From Bacillota bacterium (GTDB lineage: Bacteria; Bacillota; Clostridia; Clostridiales; Clostridiaceae), in the NCBI GenBank assembly GCA_023399035.1, contig JAEWQX010000165.1, forward strand, positions 1 through 5,185: 5,185 nucleotides of DNA, read 5' to 3'. The position numbers were made by a program, and so were the translations under genes. The notes under the pieces were generated by a model. It saw only the letters and a program-made list of their open reading frames with translations, searched no databases and had not been told where the DNA came from. This document shows, in pieces, positions 4,908-5,185 of the stretch (its first letter is position 1; the number at the start of each line of letters is the position of its first letter).

Positions 4908-5185
4908 ATGAATAATATTAACATGACATTTAATAATTTGAATTATAATAAACTACATTATGATAAGCTAAAAGAAATCGTAAAATCTTATTGTGTAAGT
5001 GGCCTTGGAAAGAAATTAATTGATAAGCTTTATCCAAGCAGCAGCATGAAAAATGTAAACAGGATGCTAGACGAAACAAGCGAAGGACGTAGACTTTTAG
5101 ATGCAGGATATCATATTCCATTAGAGGGAATTTTTGATATATGTCCTCTTCTTGATAAGATAGATAAAGGAGGAGTACTTGAACC
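4908..5185 (+). CDS. MutS2-like DNA repair ATPase family protein, N-terminal part (3' end outside window)
   Basis: An ORF starts at ATG 4908-4910 and stays open to the window edge, giving 92 codons plus two bases. AGAGGG lies about 9 bases upstream as a moderate Shine-Dalgarno sequence. The next Met (residue 6) has no such signal. The pattern LNYNKLHYDKLKEIV, GLGKKLIDKLYP (32-43), MLDETSEGRRLL (53-64), IPLEGIFDI (70-78) and IDKGGVLEP (85-93) matches, from memory, the N-terminal helical core of MutS2-type proteins. The opening lacks the mismatch-recognition domain of MutS1. Full MutS2 is about 780 residues with a Walker ATPase and a C-terminal Smr nuclease. Clostridia also carry shorter MutS2-like paralogs without Smr. 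The decisive regions are outside the window, so mutS2 proper and a paralog cannot be told apart. Roles known for the family are branched-DNA processing, recombination suppression and ribosome rescue. Two terminators and an untypically long gap precede it. Confidence 0.8.
   Translation, partial: MNNINMTFNNLNYNKLHYDKLKEIVKSYCVSGLGKKLIDKLYPSSSMKNVNRMLDETSEGRRLLDAGYHIPLEGIFDICPLLDKIDKGGVLE

Noticed and set aside
4930..5121. - strand ORF of 63 codons
   Set aside because: It lies opposite the MutS2-like N-terminus, whose + strand translation is clearly family-like.
1..5185. Mobile element, CRISPR array, toxin-antitoxin pair or phage-defence island
   Set aside because: I saw no transposase or integrase genes, no regularly spaced repeats, no paired small toxin/antitoxin ORFs and no defence-type domains. 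Gene content is ordinary chromosomal.

Overview
The window looks like chromosomal DNA from a low-GC Firmicute, most probably a Clostridium or close relative. The supports are very AT-rich intergenic DNA, AGGAGG-type ribosome binding sites, codon use dominated by A/T endings, and the protein families present. I saw no tRNA, rRNA, CRISPR array, transposase, integrase or attachment site. This reads as an ordinary chromosomal stretch rather than a mobile region.

Layout, left to right. (1) The C-terminal end of a YdcF/DUF218-type protein on the + strand (1-348) is followed by a long hairpin that overlaps its stop codon. (2) A convergent small membrane protein lies on the - strand (464-730). A clear Shine-Dalgarno sequence on that strand marks it as the real gene over a longer overlapping + ORF. 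(3) An AT-rich divergent promoter region (731-964) leads to an unrecognised 140-residue coiled-coil protein (965-1387), which is closed by a perfect 22-bp inverted repeat acting as a likely terminator. (4) A secreted PAP-like metallophosphatase (1621-3141) has a promoter with a perfect -10, no -35 and repeated TTAACA-like elements, as expected of phosphate-starvation control. (5) A hairpin with a U-tract sits directly against the ribosome binding site of a YibE/F-family eight-helix membrane protein (3268-4419). (6) A 488-base non-coding stretch (4420-4907) holds a candidate promoter whose spacer is an inverted repeat, a long imperfect stem-loop, and two tandem intrinsic terminators. (7) The first 92 residues of a MutS2-like ATPase start at 4908 and run off the window.

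The genes do not form one pathway. The phosphatase and the YibE/F protein are adjacent and co-directional and both act at the cell envelope, but the hairpin between them argues for separate or conditional expression. The part most worth a second look is 4450-4740, which could be an unannotated small RNA, a long 3' UTR of the YibE/F gene, or a leader of the MutS-like gene. I found no strong evidence for a wholly new multi-gene system.
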